Positions 52,433 to 60,473 of a stretch of DNA of 64,000 bases are shown here, piece after piece; positions within the stretch are counted from its first letter, which is position 1; each line of letters begins with the position of its first letter. Position numbers and translations under genes: made by a program. The stretch spans positions 96,835-160,834 of the forward strand of contig NZ_QWEI01000008.1 of the NCBI RefSeq assembly GCF_003515775.1, written 5' to 3'. The notes under the pieces are model-generated. The model saw nothing but the letters and a program-made list of their open reading frames with translations. It made no database searches and had not been told where the DNA came from. The stretch comes from Ureibacillus yapensis (GTDB lineage Bacteria > Bacillota > Bacilli > Bacillales_A > Planococcaceae).

Positions 52433-53359
52433 CTAATCAACCGGAAATAAATCCGATGATAAATAGCGCTCGCCGGTATCAGGCGCTAAACAAAGTACTT
52501 TAGCGGTAGGAGGCAGCTGCTTTGCCAGCTCAACGGCAAAATAGGTTGATGCCGCTCCGGAAGCACCGACCAGTATACCTTCTTCTGCGGCCAATCGTCT
52601 TGGGGTTGATTGAGCATCATCATCCTCGATATGAAGAATTTCATCATACACGTCTTGATTTAAAATTTTCGGGATGAAGCCAGGCCCGGTACCAGGAATT
52701 TTATGCGGTCCTGGGTTCCCGCCGGCTAAAACAGGAGAGCCTGCCGGTTCAACCACATAGATTTTTAAATTCGGCAGGTGCTTTTTCAATTCCTCGCCGG
52801 TACCTGTTACGGTTCCCCCTGTTCCTGCAGTCAACACAAGAACGTCGAGCTCATGATTGAAAGCTTCCAGAATTTCCAATGCCGTTGTTGTTCGATGCGC
52901 ATCGGCATTGGCTTGGTTATCGAACTGAAGGGGAATAAAGCTATTTGGTATATCAGCCGCAATGCGAACTGCTTCATCGATTGCCCCTTGCATCCGCAAA
53001 TTAGCCGGAGTTAAATGAACTTCCGCTCCATAAGCCTGCATCAGCTGAACCCGTTCTTTTGTCGCGTTATCAGGCATCGTAATAATACAAGGGTAGCCTT
53101 TTACTGCACAAACCATTGCCAGGCCTATGCCCGTATTCCCGGACGTAGGTTCAATTACTGTACTTTTTCCGGGAATAAGTTTTCCCTCTTTTTCCGCCTG
53201 AACGATCATGTTCAGTGCAGCGCGGTCTTTTACACTGCCGCCGGGATTAAAAGATTCCAATTTTATAAACACTTCTGCACCTGTTTTATCCGGCAATGCA
53301 TTTAATTTTACGATTGGAGTATTGCCAACTAATTCTAGAATATTGCTATGGATTCTCAT
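52433..53359 (-). CDS. cysK: Cysteine synthase A (308 aa)
   Basis: O-acetylserine sulfhydrylase that makes cysteine from sulfide. The PLP lysine is in G-G-S-V-K-D-R (about 43), the substrate loop is P-T-S-G-N-T-G, and the phosphate loop is T-A-G-T-G-G-T. The length is standard, and it ends Y-L-S-S-D-L-F. It is downstream of the sulfonate-type transporter on the same strand, with the dispersed structured repeat copy 2 in its 5' region. A paralogue lies at 2506-3504. An AAAGGTG site precedes ATG 53359. Confidence 0.95.
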   Translation of the reverse strand: MRIHSNILELVGNTPIVKLNALPDKTGAEVFIKLESFNPGGSVKDRAALNMIVQAEKEGKLIPGKSTVIEPTSGNTGIGLAMVCAVKGYPCIITMPDNATKERVQLMQAYGAEVHLTPANLRMQGAIDEAVRIAADIPNSFIPLQFDNQANADAHRTTTALEILEAFNHELDVLVLTAGTGGTVTGTGEELKKHLPNLKIYVVEPAGSPVLAGGNPGPHKIPGTGPGFIPKILNQDVYDEILHIEDDDAQSTPRRLAAEEGILVGASGAASTYFAVELAKQLPPTAKVLCLAPDTGERYLSSDLFPVD

Positions 53360-53385
53360 TGGAAAAACACCTTTCTTTTACAATC

Positions 53386-53570
53386 AAATTCGCCTTGGCG
53401 TATTTGTGCCCAGATTTTTTCGAGCTAGCTCGAAAAATTCCTCTGAAAATCTGTGGCATCCGCCGGAGGCTTTAACTTTATTCAGTTAAGTTTGAACCCC
53501 TCCAGAAAAATTTACTATTCTTGAATTGTTACTTAATTGGAAGTATGGGCTTTCTACTGAATAAAGTTAA
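53386..53570 (-). repeat. Dispersed structured repeat, copy 2 (upstream of cysK)
   Basis: Reverse-complement copy of 37091-37284. It shares CTGAATAAAGTTAAAGCC, TCCGGCGGATG, CACAGATTTT and GCCAAGGC, has the hairpin TTTTTCGAGC/GCTCGAAAAA in place of TTTATTGAGC/GCTCAATAAA, and also begins TTAACTTTATTCAGTAGAA on the minus strand. It lies in the transcript leader of cysK. Confidence 0.85.
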
Positions 53571-53571
53571 A

Positions 53572-53606
53572 AAAGCTAAGCCCATTTGTTTTGCTGCTTA
53601 GCTTCA
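53572..53606 (-). terminator. Terminator of the sulfonate-type transporter operon
   Basis: AAGCTAAGC pairs with GCTTAGCTT; on the minus strand six T follow. Confidence 0.75.
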
Positions 53607-53613
53607 TTATAAC

Positions 53614-54636
53614 TTATTCGCTTAAAGCTTCCTCTAAATAAGAATAGTTTATTAATCCATCAATATTGTCTGTGTGAATATAACCGGCTTCTTTGGAAAC
53701 TGTCGCCATTTCCTTTAAAACTTCTTCGTTTACTTCCGTTGTAGGTGCTATACGGTCAAATGCTTTTGTTACTTCTTCTTTTGATAATTCCTTGCCTGTA
53801 ATTTTCTTGATATGATCCAAGAATAATTGAATGGCTTCTTCTGGATTTTCGTTAATAAAATCAACAGCTTGTACATGTGCTTTTAACGCTTTTGTAGTTA
53901 AATCAGGATTTATGGAAGAGAAATCTTTTCTTGCCGCTACAACCGTAGTTGTTGATTCACTGCCCCAACCAAACTGAGTTTCATCCAATAAAAGTTTTCC
54001 ATTGCCATTCATTTCAATGTTAACGCCCCAAGGTTCCTGCATTGCTGCCGCATCGATTTCGCCCCTTAACATTAATGCAGCAGTATCGGCAGGTGCTTGT
54101 TTAATTGTATTCACAGCGCCGCCGCTTAATTTTACTTTTAGGCCGGCATCCTTAAGAGATTTCATTAAGGAAACATCCTGTGTACTGCCGTAAGCTGGAA
54201 TCACTACCGTTTTGCCGGCTAAATCTTCCACGCTATCAATTCCTGAATCTTTGCCAATGACAAGAACAGCGCCACCACTTACAGCTCCCGCAATAATCTC
54301 ATGCTGTGGGTTTTTGACGAAAGTGTTGATGGCCGGTGTTGGCCCCACTGTACCGATATCAATCGCATCTGTGGACATAGCCTCCATGAAAGCAGTGCCG
54401 TCATTAAAGAATTTTGTAGAAATTTCAATGTCTTCACCGAATTGTTCTTCGAAAAAGCCTTTTTCAAGTGCAACAATTGTGGCAATATGCGTCATATTGG
54501 GAAAGTACCCAATGCGTACTTCATTTGCCGCATCGTTCAAAATTTCGGAATCGTTGGTTACCTCGCCGCCGCCACAAGCAGCCAACACTAGGATGACAAG
54601 GATTAAAAGAGCCAAAGATAGAAAATTCTTCTTCAT
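53614..54636 (-). CDS. ssuA: ABC transporter substrate-binding lipoprotein, SsuA/TauA-like (340 aa)
   Basis: Extracytoplasmic receptor for an aliphatic sulfonate-, taurine- or nitrate-type anion. Lipobox L-A-A-C near residues 18-21, then a type II binding fold: R-I-G-Y-F-P-N-M-T-H-I-A near 42, V-G-P-T-P-A-I-N-T near 95, and I-P-A-Y-G-S-T-Q-D near 140. The cysK and the luciferase-like gene in the window favour sulfonates, but the ligand is not proved. ATG 54636 follows TTAGGAGTG. Third gene of the operon. Confidence 0.83.
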   Translation of the reverse strand: MKKNFLSLALLILVILVLAACGGGEVTNDSEILNDAANEVRIGYFPNMTHIATIVALEKGFFEEQFGEDIEISTKFFNDGTAFMEAMSTDAIDIGTVGPTPAINTFVKNPQHEIIAGAVSGGAVLVIGKDSGIDSVEDLAGKTVVIPAYGSTQDVSLMKSLKDAGLKVKLSGGAVNTIKQAPADTAALMLRGEIDAAAMQEPWGVNIEMNGNGKLLLDETQFGWGSESTTTVVAARKDFSSINPDLTTKALKAHVQAVDFINENPEEAIQLFLDHIKKITGKELSKEEVTKAFDRIAPTTEVNEEVLKEMATVSKEAGYIHTDNIDGLINYSYLEEALSE

Positions 54637-54646
54637 TTTTTCACTC

Positions 54647-55432
54647 CTAAGGTGTTGTTTGAATGCCATATTTCTTTAGTACCATTCGTTCCAGTCTTAC
54701 AAACACAAAATTATCGATAAAGGAGCCGATTACTCCAATAATGATCATGATACTGAAGATTAAATCCATTGCCTGGATGGAACGGCCCAAGTCAAGCAAT
54801 GTACCTAGACCTCCGCTGCCGCCAAGCAATTCCCCGGCAAGCACGGAACGCCATGCCAATGCCCATGCCAATCGCAAACCTGCAATTTGCTGAGGGACCG
54901 TAGACTTAAAAATAACGGTCCGGAATAAATGGAAACCCGACGATCCCATCGTGCTGGCAACACGAATAAGCAGGGGAGGCACACTTTTGAAAGCCGTACT
55001 GGATGTGATGGTAATGGATAGCGCTGCTCCCAAAATAACAATGAAAATAACAGATTCCACACCAAGACCGAACCATAAAATAGCGATCGGCATCCAGACC
55101 AGGTTCGGGATTGCTTGTAAGCTTGTTACAAAGAATCCAAGAGTGTCATCGACAATTTTATATTTATAAATGAGGAATCCTAATAACAAGCCAATAATCA
55201 CGGCGATTACAAAGCCTAGTATTAAACGCCATAAAGAAGTACCTGTTGCCAGAAGCAACTGTCCACTTATAAGTCCATTGACCAATGTTTTTACAACCGT
55301 AACGCCACCAGGATCATTAGGAATGATAAACGGCGGCCACATAAATGACGGGAAAACTTCAAATTTAGATATCGCTTCCCATATTGCTATGAGGATCAAC
55401 ACGAAGATGATCCGTCTTAAGAGCGTAGTCAC
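54647..55432 (-). CDS. ssuC: ABC transporter permease, SsuC-like (261 aa)
   Basis: Six-helix membrane subunit with the BPD_transp_1 fold; L-Q-A-I-P-N-L-V-W-M-P-I-A-I-L-W-F-G-L-G near 105 is typical for sulfonate/nitrate/taurine permeases, and A-W-R-S-V-L-A-G-E-L near 210 closes the family pattern. The start is GTG 55432, with AAGGAGG 9 nt upstream, which places 68 nt of overlap with the ATPase gene, an unusually long overlap for a translationally coupled pair. Confidence 0.88.
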   Translation of the reverse strand: MTTLLRRIIFVLILIAIWEAISKFEVFPSFMWPPFIIPNDPGGVTVVKTLVNGLISGQLLLATGTSLWRLILGFVIAVIIGLLLGFLIYKYKIVDDTLGFFVTSLQAIPNLVWMPIAILWFGLGVESVIFIVILGAALSITITSSTAFKSVPPLLIRVASTMGSSGFHLFRTVIFKSTVPQQIAGLRLAWALAWRSVLAGELLGGSGGLGTLLDLGRSIQAMDLIFSIMIIIGVIGSFIDNFVFVRLERMVLKKYGIQTTP

Positions 55433-56216
55433 TGCCCAATTCCTCCTTCAGCACTTTTTCCATTTCCTGTTCAAGTTCGGTTAAAATCCGATTTTCCAAA
55501 TGTATTAAGAGGCTGTCTGAAGAAATTCTAGGACGAGCTGCTTGTACAGGGAAAATATTTTTAATGCCGCCTGGGCGTGTTTTCATTAAAACGATTCGAT
55601 CCGATAAAACAACTGCTTCACGAATATTGTGAGTGACAAAGATGATGGTTTTGCCGGTTTCCCGCCAAATTTTTTCAAGCTCTTTATGTAGCACCATACG
55701 TGTTTGCTCGTCGAGTGCAGCAAACGGTTCGTCCATCAGCAGAATTTCGGGATCCATTACCAACGCTCGAGCAATTGCAACCCGTTGTTTCATGCCGCCT
55801 GATAATTCATGTGGCATTGAATTGGCGAATTTCCCAAGATGGACTTTTTGAAGCCAATCCATTGCCCGTTTATTTGCTTCTTCTTTTGGAACTTTTTTAA
55901 TAAGAAGTCCATACATAACGTTATCCAGTACACTCATCCAAGGAAAAAGCCCCGATTCTTGAAAAACTACAATGCGGTCATTGCCAGGTCCTTTAATAGG
56001 ACGATCATTTACTAGCAAACTGCCTGAAGACTCTTTTTCCAGGCCTGCAATAATATTCAATAAAGTGGACTTCCCGCAACCGGAAGGACCCAGTAAAGAA
56101 ACAAATTCGCCTTTTTTGATGGTTAGCGTCACATCATCCAATGCAATGGTAGGAGTATCTTCATTTCTATGAAAGCCTTTGTGAATATTTTTCAGGATAA
56201 TATGTTCTTCAGCCAT
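55365..56216 (-). CDS. ssuB: ABC transporter ATPase, SsuB-like (283 aa)
   Basis: Nucleotide-binding subunit: Walker A G-P-S-G-C-G-K-S-T near 41, Q-loop F-Q-E-S-G-L-F-P-W, signature L-S-G-G-M-K-Q-R and Walker B L-L-M-D-E-P-F-A-A-L-D, all as in nitrate/sulfonate/taurine ATPases. First gene of the operon, divergent from a Crp/Fnr regulator with palindromic sites between them. Its C-terminal tail of about 50 residues, beyond the usual end, spans the permease start. Confidence 0.9.
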   Translation of the reverse strand: MAEEHIILKNIHKGFHRNEDTPTIALDDVTLTIKKGEFVSLLGPSGCGKSTLLNIIAGLEKESSGSLLVNDRPIKGPGNDRIVVFQESGLFPWMSVLDNVMYGLLIKKVPKEEANKRAMDWLQKVHLGKFANSMPHELSGGMKQRVAIARALVMDPEILLMDEPFAALDEQTRMVLHKELEKIWRETGKTIIFVTHNIREAVVLSDRIVLMKTRPGGIKNIFPVQAARPRISSDSLLIHLENRILTELEQEMEKVLKEELGSDYALKTDHLRVDPHSNMGSDI

Positions 56217-56236
56217 TTAATTCCCTCCATCCCAAT

Positions 56237-56273
56237 AAAACATATTAATATACTATGTTTTATTCTATGTTTT
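56237..56273. promoter_or_regulatory. Palindromic operator candidate between ssuB and the Crp-type gene
   Basis: AAAACATA at 56237-56244 and TATGTTTT at 56254-56261 are inverted around 9 nt; a third half-site TATGTTTT follows at 56266-56273. The place, 21 nt upstream of ssuB and upstream of the Crp-type promoter, suits the regulator encoded next door. Confidence 0.55.
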
Positions 56274-56299
56274 GTAAAATAATTTTTCTGTCACCTTTG

Positions 56300-56328
56300 T
56301 TACAAAATATCAGAATAATAGGTATAAT
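56300..56328 (+). promoter_or_regulatory. Promoter of the Crp/Fnr-family gene
   Basis: TTACAA at 56300-56305 and TATAAT at 56323-56328 with a 17-nt spacer. Confidence 0.6.
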
Positions 56329-56350
56329 TCTAAAAATAGGGGGGATAGCA

Positions 56351-56965
56351 ATGATGATGGATGTCTTAACAAATGCGGAACAGTTTAGCAAAAAGCTTTA
56401 TTTTAAAAAAAATTCCGCAATCTATCAAACAGGCGATGAAATCGATAATATATATTTTCTGGAACAAGGAATTGTTAAATTGGCTGAGGATGCAGGTGAT
56501 GGACACCCCGTGACAATTTCGCTGCTTCAAGAAGGCGAGCTTTTTGGCTATCTAGATTACTTTAATAATCGTTTTGAACATACTCAATATTCGGTTGCTC
56601 TTACTGATGTTGCTGTAATTGCGTTTCCGCTCGATATAATTCTGAAGCATCTGGAAAATTTAACGGAATTTGAAAGAGCGTTTTTCAAGATGATCGCAAA
56701 ACAATTGTCGGATGCCCAAAACTTGGTATATGTGCACTCAAAATTATCCGTACCTGAAAGACTGGGGTGGTTTTTAAAAAAGCTAGCTACATCCAGTAAT
56801 GGCAAAGCTGTTATCAACATACCTCTAACACATGAAGAGATTGCCTATATGGTCGGGTGCAGCCGGCAAAAAGTGACGACGTATCTAAATAAGTGGAAAA
56901 AAGAAGGGATTATTGAATATGATCGGGGGTTTATTCAATTAGTAGAGGTAGATCAAATGAATTAA
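56351..56965 (+). CDS. Crp/Fnr family transcriptional regulator (204 aa)
   Basis: A cyclic-nucleotide-binding-like sensor domain (residues 10-120: Y-Q-T-G-D-E-I-D-N-I-Y-F-L-E-Q-G, L-L-Q-E-G-E-L-F-G) and a C-terminal winged helix with L-T-H-E-E-I-A-Y-M-V-G-C-S-R-Q-K-V-T-T-Y-L-N. There is no N-terminal cysteine cluster, so it is not Fnr itself; the ligand is unknown. AGGGGGG precedes ATG 56351. Divergent from the sulfonate-type operon, which it probably controls (inference). Confidence 0.9.
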   Translation: MMMDVLTNAEQFSKKLYFKKNSAIYQTGDEIDNIYFLEQGIVKLAEDAGDGHPVTISLLQEGELFGYLDYFNNRFEHTQYSVALTDVAVIAFPLDIILKHLENLTEFERAFFKMIAKQLSDAQNLVYVHSKLSVPERLGWFLKKLATSSNGKAVINIPLTHEEIAYMVGCSRQKVTTYLNKWKKEGIIEYDRGFIQLVEVDQMN

Positions 56966-56982
56966 GTAATTTTAGAGCAATA

Positions 56983-57020
56983 AACAAGGCTTATCGTGCG
57001 AGTTTGCCGATAAGCCTTGT
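56983..57020. terminator. Bidirectional terminator
   Basis: ACAAGGCTTATCG pairs perfectly with CGATAAGCCTTGT around an 11-nt loop. Confidence 0.75.
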
Positions 57021-57023
57021 TGC

Positions 57024-58112
57024 CTAATAAAAGTCTTCTTCCAAATCGATGTTTCTTTCTTCGCCGTGATAATTGAGGAACGAAACGATTAATGTGTCAA
57101 GGTGCTCCAGGTTTTCCTCATAATCAAGAAGTCTGGAAAAAATATAAAATAGATGGTAGCTTGAAAATTCCTCTTCGCTTTCCCGATCTTGTTCAAAAGC
57201 AATCTGTTGAATCAACTGTTCCATGACGTCTGCGTATTTTTCTCCTTCTTTATCAATCCATTTGGAATGTTCCGGTTTCAGCTTTCCTGTAAACTTTAAA
57301 ATCAATTGCTCATGGAAGGTTAAAAGGAAGTCGAGACGATCTTGGACCATGAATCGGAAATGGTCCGGCAAATTGGTAATTTCATTTTCGTGTTTATGCA
57401 ATCGGTGTAAAAGTTCCAAGCTTTTCTTGGTTGTAATAATCAGTTGACGATAAATGACAAGCTTACGCGCTTGCATAAATCGCTTTTTCTTTGAATAATG
57501 GCGTTCTTCTTTGTAAAAGTCGTACATCTTTTCAACGTCAGCCAAACGATTTTCGAATTTGGTTAATGCTGCTTTTGTTGATGTATGTTCGGATGCTTGC
57601 CTTGCAGCGAGTCTTGTCCAGCGGATAATATCATCCTGCAACGAATCAATCATCTTAAAAAGTTTAATTTCATAGCGTGGAGGAATGAACACTAAATTTA
57701 CAATAAAGGCAGCGAAGACACCGACCATGACCGTTAAAAAACGGACAACGCCGAATTCCAAGAAGCTATCTCCCTGGTATTCCATGATGGCAACTACTGT
57801 TACAAGCGCCAAAGACATGGAACTATCCAGTTTGAATTTCCTCACCAAGGCGATTACAATAATCGCTGCAATCCCGATAGCGACAAGATGATGGCCAAAT
57901 ACTAAACCAAACAGAACAGCAACGGTAGCACCGATGATATTGCCTTGAATTTGTTCAATAATGGATAAGTAAGAACGATAAATGGAAGGTTGGATGGCAA
58001 AAATGGCTGCAATTCCAGCAAAAACAGGTGAAGGTAATTCAAATATCTGAGCCAGAAAAAGTGCAAAAACAATAGCAACACCTGTTTTTAGAACACGGGC
58101 ACCTAATTGCAT
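57024..58112 (-). CDS. ygaE: FUSC/aromatic acid exporter family membrane protein, YgaE-like (362 aa)
   Basis: Six N-terminal helices (residues 8-145; L-G-A-R-V-L-K-T-G-V-A-I-V-F-A and A-G-I-A-A-I-F-A-I-Q-P-S-I-Y-R-S) followed by a charged cytoplasmic helical part, the layout of ArAE_1/FUSC proteins. Some relatives export aromatic acids; the role here is unknown. It lies next to hemL in the same order as ygaE-gsaB of B. subtilis. Confidence 0.85.
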   Translation of the reverse strand: MQLGARVLKTGVAIVFALFLAQIFELPSPVFAGIAAIFAIQPSIYRSYLSIIEQIQGNIIGATVAVLFGLVFGHHLVAIGIAAIIVIALVRKFKLDSSMSLALVTVVAIMEYQGDSFLEFGVVRFLTVMVGVFAAFIVNLVFIPPRYEIKLFKMIDSLQDDIIRWTRLAARQASEHTSTKAALTKFENRLADVEKMYDFYKEERHYSKKKRFMQARKLVIYRQLIITTKKSLELLHRLHKHENEITNLPDHFRFMVQDRLDFLLTFHEQLILKFTGKLKPEHSKWIDKEGEKYADVMEQLIQQIAFEQDRESEEEFSSYHLFYIFSRLLDYEENLEHLDTLIVSFLNYHGEERNIDLEEDFY

Positions 58113-58281
58113 GTAAAAATACGCCCTCTCTTTTTAAGTAATATATTCTACGTAGTAAGATATTCACTCTGTAGAAATTACATAACTTTACCCAATTTTC
58201 TAAATGGGGTCAACTGGTTTCTTGAATAAAATTAAAAGGTACGAATTTTGTCAATAATTTGAGGCAATTTATTATAAATGT
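58113..58281. other. Upstream region of ygaE without a gene
   Basis: AT-rich sequence; it should hold the ygaE promoter, but no clear consensus pair stands out. A structured hairpin and a repeat element follow up to hemL. Confidence 0.4.
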
Positions 58282-58342
58282 AGCGCAAGTCCCTGAGCCC
58301 CCGGAGTTATTTTTGGGAGGTAAGCAGGGAGGGGCTTGCGCT
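58282..58342. other. Long imperfect hairpin of unknown function
   Basis: AGCGCAAG (58282-58289) pairs with CTTGCGCT (58335-58342), CCCTG with CAGGG inside, and CCCCC with GGGAGG near the tip. TTTTCTT follows on the plus strand, but no plus-strand gene precedes it. Confidence 0.5.
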
Positions 58343-58346
58343 TTTC

Positions 58347-58522
58347 TTGATGTCCAGCTCCGAACGCCAGCTCCTCGACAACTTTGGTGCTGCCTAAAAG
58401 GGCAAAGAGCGCCCTTTTGTCAGCCAGTTGTTGAGGCTCACACGATGTGAGTCATGTCGGCGTTGCCACAGGACGTGGCGTTTTCGCCGACGCGGAGCTA
58501 AGCGGGCGTTCTCCGCTTTTCA
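58347..58522 (-). repeat. GC-rich dispersed repeat, copy C
   Basis: On the minus strand it starts GAAAAGCGGAGAACGCCC and shares with copy A (20684-20854) a nearly identical stretch of about 65 bp around GCGTCGGCGAAAACGCC, CACGTCCTGTGG and GCCGACATGACTCACATC. It lies just behind the hemL stop. Confidence 0.8.
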
Positions 58523-58523
58523 A

Positions 58524-59810
58524 TTATAATTGTGAGAATGCGTTGTTTACTGCTTTGATTGTTTCGACGATATCTTCTTCTGTATGTTCCGTTGTGAGGA
58601 ACCATGCTTCGTATTTGGATGGAGCCAGGTTGATGCCTTGTTCGAGCATTAATTTGAAAAAGCGCCCAAACTTTTCGCCATCCGAGTTTTCTGCTTGTTC
58701 GTAGTTTTCCACTTTCTCATCGGTAAAGTAAACAGCCAATGCACCTTTTATTCGGTTAAGTGTGATTGTGACACCTTGTTTTTTTGCTGCTTCTAAAATG
58801 CCTTGTTCCAGCATTGCTCCCAGGCGATCCATTTCTTCGTAAACACCAGGTTGCTTTAATACTTCCAGACAGGCGATTCCTGCCAACATAGACGCGGGAT
58901 TTCCGGCCATCGTTCCTGCTTGATATGCAGGTCCAAGCGGAGCAACGGTTTCCATTATGTCTTTACGGCCACCATACGCACCGATTGGCAGTCCGCCGCC
59001 GATGATTTTCCCCATGGCAGTCAAGTCGGGAGTCAAGCCAAGCAAATCCTGTGCAGCGCCATAATGGAAGCGGAAAGCCGTAATCACTTCATCATGGATG
59101 GTCAAAACGCCTTTTTCTTTTGCGATTGCATGGACATATTCCAAAAATCCTTTGTTTGGTTGAACTATCCCGAAGTTGCCTACAATCGGTTCGATTAAAA
59201 TCGCTGCCACTTCATCTCCCCAATGATCCATCGCCAACTGGAATTGTTCTTGATTATTGAAGGGAACCGTAATCACTTCTGTTGCCACTGCTTCAGGAAC
59301 TCCCGCAGAATCCGGAGAACCAAGAGTGGCAGGACCAGAACCGGCGGCAACAAGTACTTGGTCAAAATGCCCGTGATAACAACCGGCGAATTTAATGATT
59401 TTGGTGCGCCCCGTATAAGCTCGTGCTACACGGACAGTTGTCATAACCGCTTCGGTACCTGAATTGGTGAAACGCACTTTATCTAATGAAGGAATTGCTT
59501 CCTTTAGCATCTTTGCAAATTTCACTTCATGCTCAGTTGGCGTACCAAATAAAACACCCGTTTCAGCTGCATGAGAAATCGCTTTTGCAATGTGCGGGTG
59601 GCCAAATCCTGTAATGATCGGACCGTATGCTGCCAAGTAATCGATATAACGATTGCCGTCTACATCCCAAAAGTATGCACCTTCTCCTTTTGCCATAACG
59701 ACCGGTGCACCACCGCCTACTGCCTTATAAGAACGTGATGGGCTGTTCACCCCACCAACGATATGTTCCAACGCTTCTGAATAAACTTCTTCCGATTTAG
59801 TATGGTTCAT
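58524..59810 (-). CDS. hemL: Glutamate-1-semialdehyde 2,1-aminomutase (428 aa)
   Basis: Makes 5-aminolevulinate for haem in the C5 pathway. PLP enzyme with N-S-P-S-R-S-Y-K near 24, N-S-G-T-E-A near 120, D-E-V-I-T-A-F-R near 245 and the PLP lysine in G-K-I-I-G-G-G-L-P near 268. It lies in the ygaE-gsaB-ygaF context, so it is the GsaB-type paralogue apart from the main hem operon. ATG 59810 follows GAGGGGG; the frame extends upstream without a site. Confidence 0.95.
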   Translation of the reverse strand: MNHTKSEEVYSEALEHIVGGVNSPSRSYKAVGGGAPVVMAKGEGAYFWDVDGNRYIDYLAAYGPIITGFGHPHIAKAISHAAETGVLFGTPTEHEVKFAKMLKEAIPSLDKVRFTNSGTEAVMTTVRVARAYTGRTKIIKFAGCYHGHFDQVLVAAGSGPATLGSPDSAGVPEAVATEVITVPFNNQEQFQLAMDHWGDEVAAILIEPIVGNFGIVQPNKGFLEYVHAIAKEKGVLTIHDEVITAFRFHYGAAQDLLGLTPDLTAMGKIIGGGLPIGAYGGRKDIMETVAPLGPAYQAGTMAGNPASMLAGIACLEVLKQPGVYEEMDRLGAMLEQGILEAAKKQGVTITLNRIKGALAVYFTDEKVENYEQAENSDGEKFGRFFKLMLEQGINLAPSKYEAWFLTTEHTEEDIVETIKAVNNAFSQL

Positions 59811-59841
59811 TTGAAAAACCCCCTCATATATTACACATCTT

Positions 59842-59871
59842 ATTGTAGACCTAATGCAAAGCGTTTGCCAA
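59842..59871 (-). promoter_or_regulatory. Promoter of hemL
   Basis: On the minus strand TTGGCA (59871-59866) and TACAAT (59847-59842) are 18 nt apart, about 32 nt before the start codon. Confidence 0.65.
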
Positions 59872-59876
59872 AGAAT

Positions 59877-59905
59877 TTGAAAGTAGCCATATTCTTCTGT
59901 ACGAT
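59877..59905 (+). promoter_or_regulatory. Promoter of bcp
   Basis: TTGAAA at 59877-59882 and TACGAT at 59900-59905 with a 17-nt spacer, 23 nt before the bcp start. Confidence 0.6.
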
Positions 59906-59928
59906 AAGGAAAAAAGGGAGGAAATTTT

Positions 59929-60396
59929 ATGGAAACCTTAGTAAATAAAAAAGCGCCGGACTTCACATTGAAAAACGAAAAAGAAGAGGACATCACGTTA
60001 AGTGATTTTAAAGGGAAAAAGGTCGTATTATATTTCTACCCGAAAGATATGACTCCAGGTTGTACGACAGAAGCTTGTGATTTTCGCGATCAACACGAAA
60101 ATTTCAAGGAACTTAATGCAGTCATCCTGGGAGTTAGCGGTGACGATTCAAAAAAACATACTAAATTTATTGAAAAGTATGGCTTGCCATTTTCATTGTT
60201 GGTGGATGAGGATCATAAAGTGGCCGATGAATATGGTGTATGGGTATTAAAGAAAATGTACGGACGTGAATTTATGGGAATAGAACGCTCCACTTTCTTG
60301 ATTAACGAGGAAGGAATTGTCGAAAAGGAATGGCGTAAGGTGAAGGTTAAAAACCATATCGAGGAAGTTCTATCCTACTTGAAAAAACAAGAATAA
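59929..60396 (+). CDS. bcp: Thioredoxin-dependent peroxiredoxin Bcp/PrxQ (155 aa)
   Basis: Cytoplasmic thiol peroxidase that reduces hydrogen and organic peroxides. Peroxidatic C45 in T-P-G-C-T and resolving C50 five residues later are the PrxQ arrangement. The C-terminal part has [16 protein letters not shown] precedes ATG 59929. It corresponds to ygaF of B. subtilis and lies upstream of perR; a dehydrogenase gene is inserted between the two. Confidence 0.94.
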   Translation: METLVNKKAPDFTLKNEKEEDITLSDFKGKKVVLYFYPKDMTPGCTTEACDFRDQHENFKELNAVILGVSGDDSKKHTKFIEKYGLPFSLLVDEDHKVADEYGVWVLKKMYGREFMGIERSTFLINEEGIVEKEWRKVKVKNHIEEVLSYLKKQE

Positions 60397-60473
60397 TAAT
60401 TTTTTTGGAAGAAATAGCAAGTGGTTTTCGCTATAATTGATGAAAAACTGATTTTAAAGGCAGGGTAAAGGGA

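Noticed and set aside
52433..53359. cysK as part of the sulfonate-type operon
   Set aside because: A clear terminator at 53572-53606 lies between ssuA and cysK, so they are probably separate transcripts.
58259..58704. Open frames through the GC-rich repeat copy C
   Set aside because: They have no ribosome sites, differ between repeat copies and cross into the antisense of hemL.
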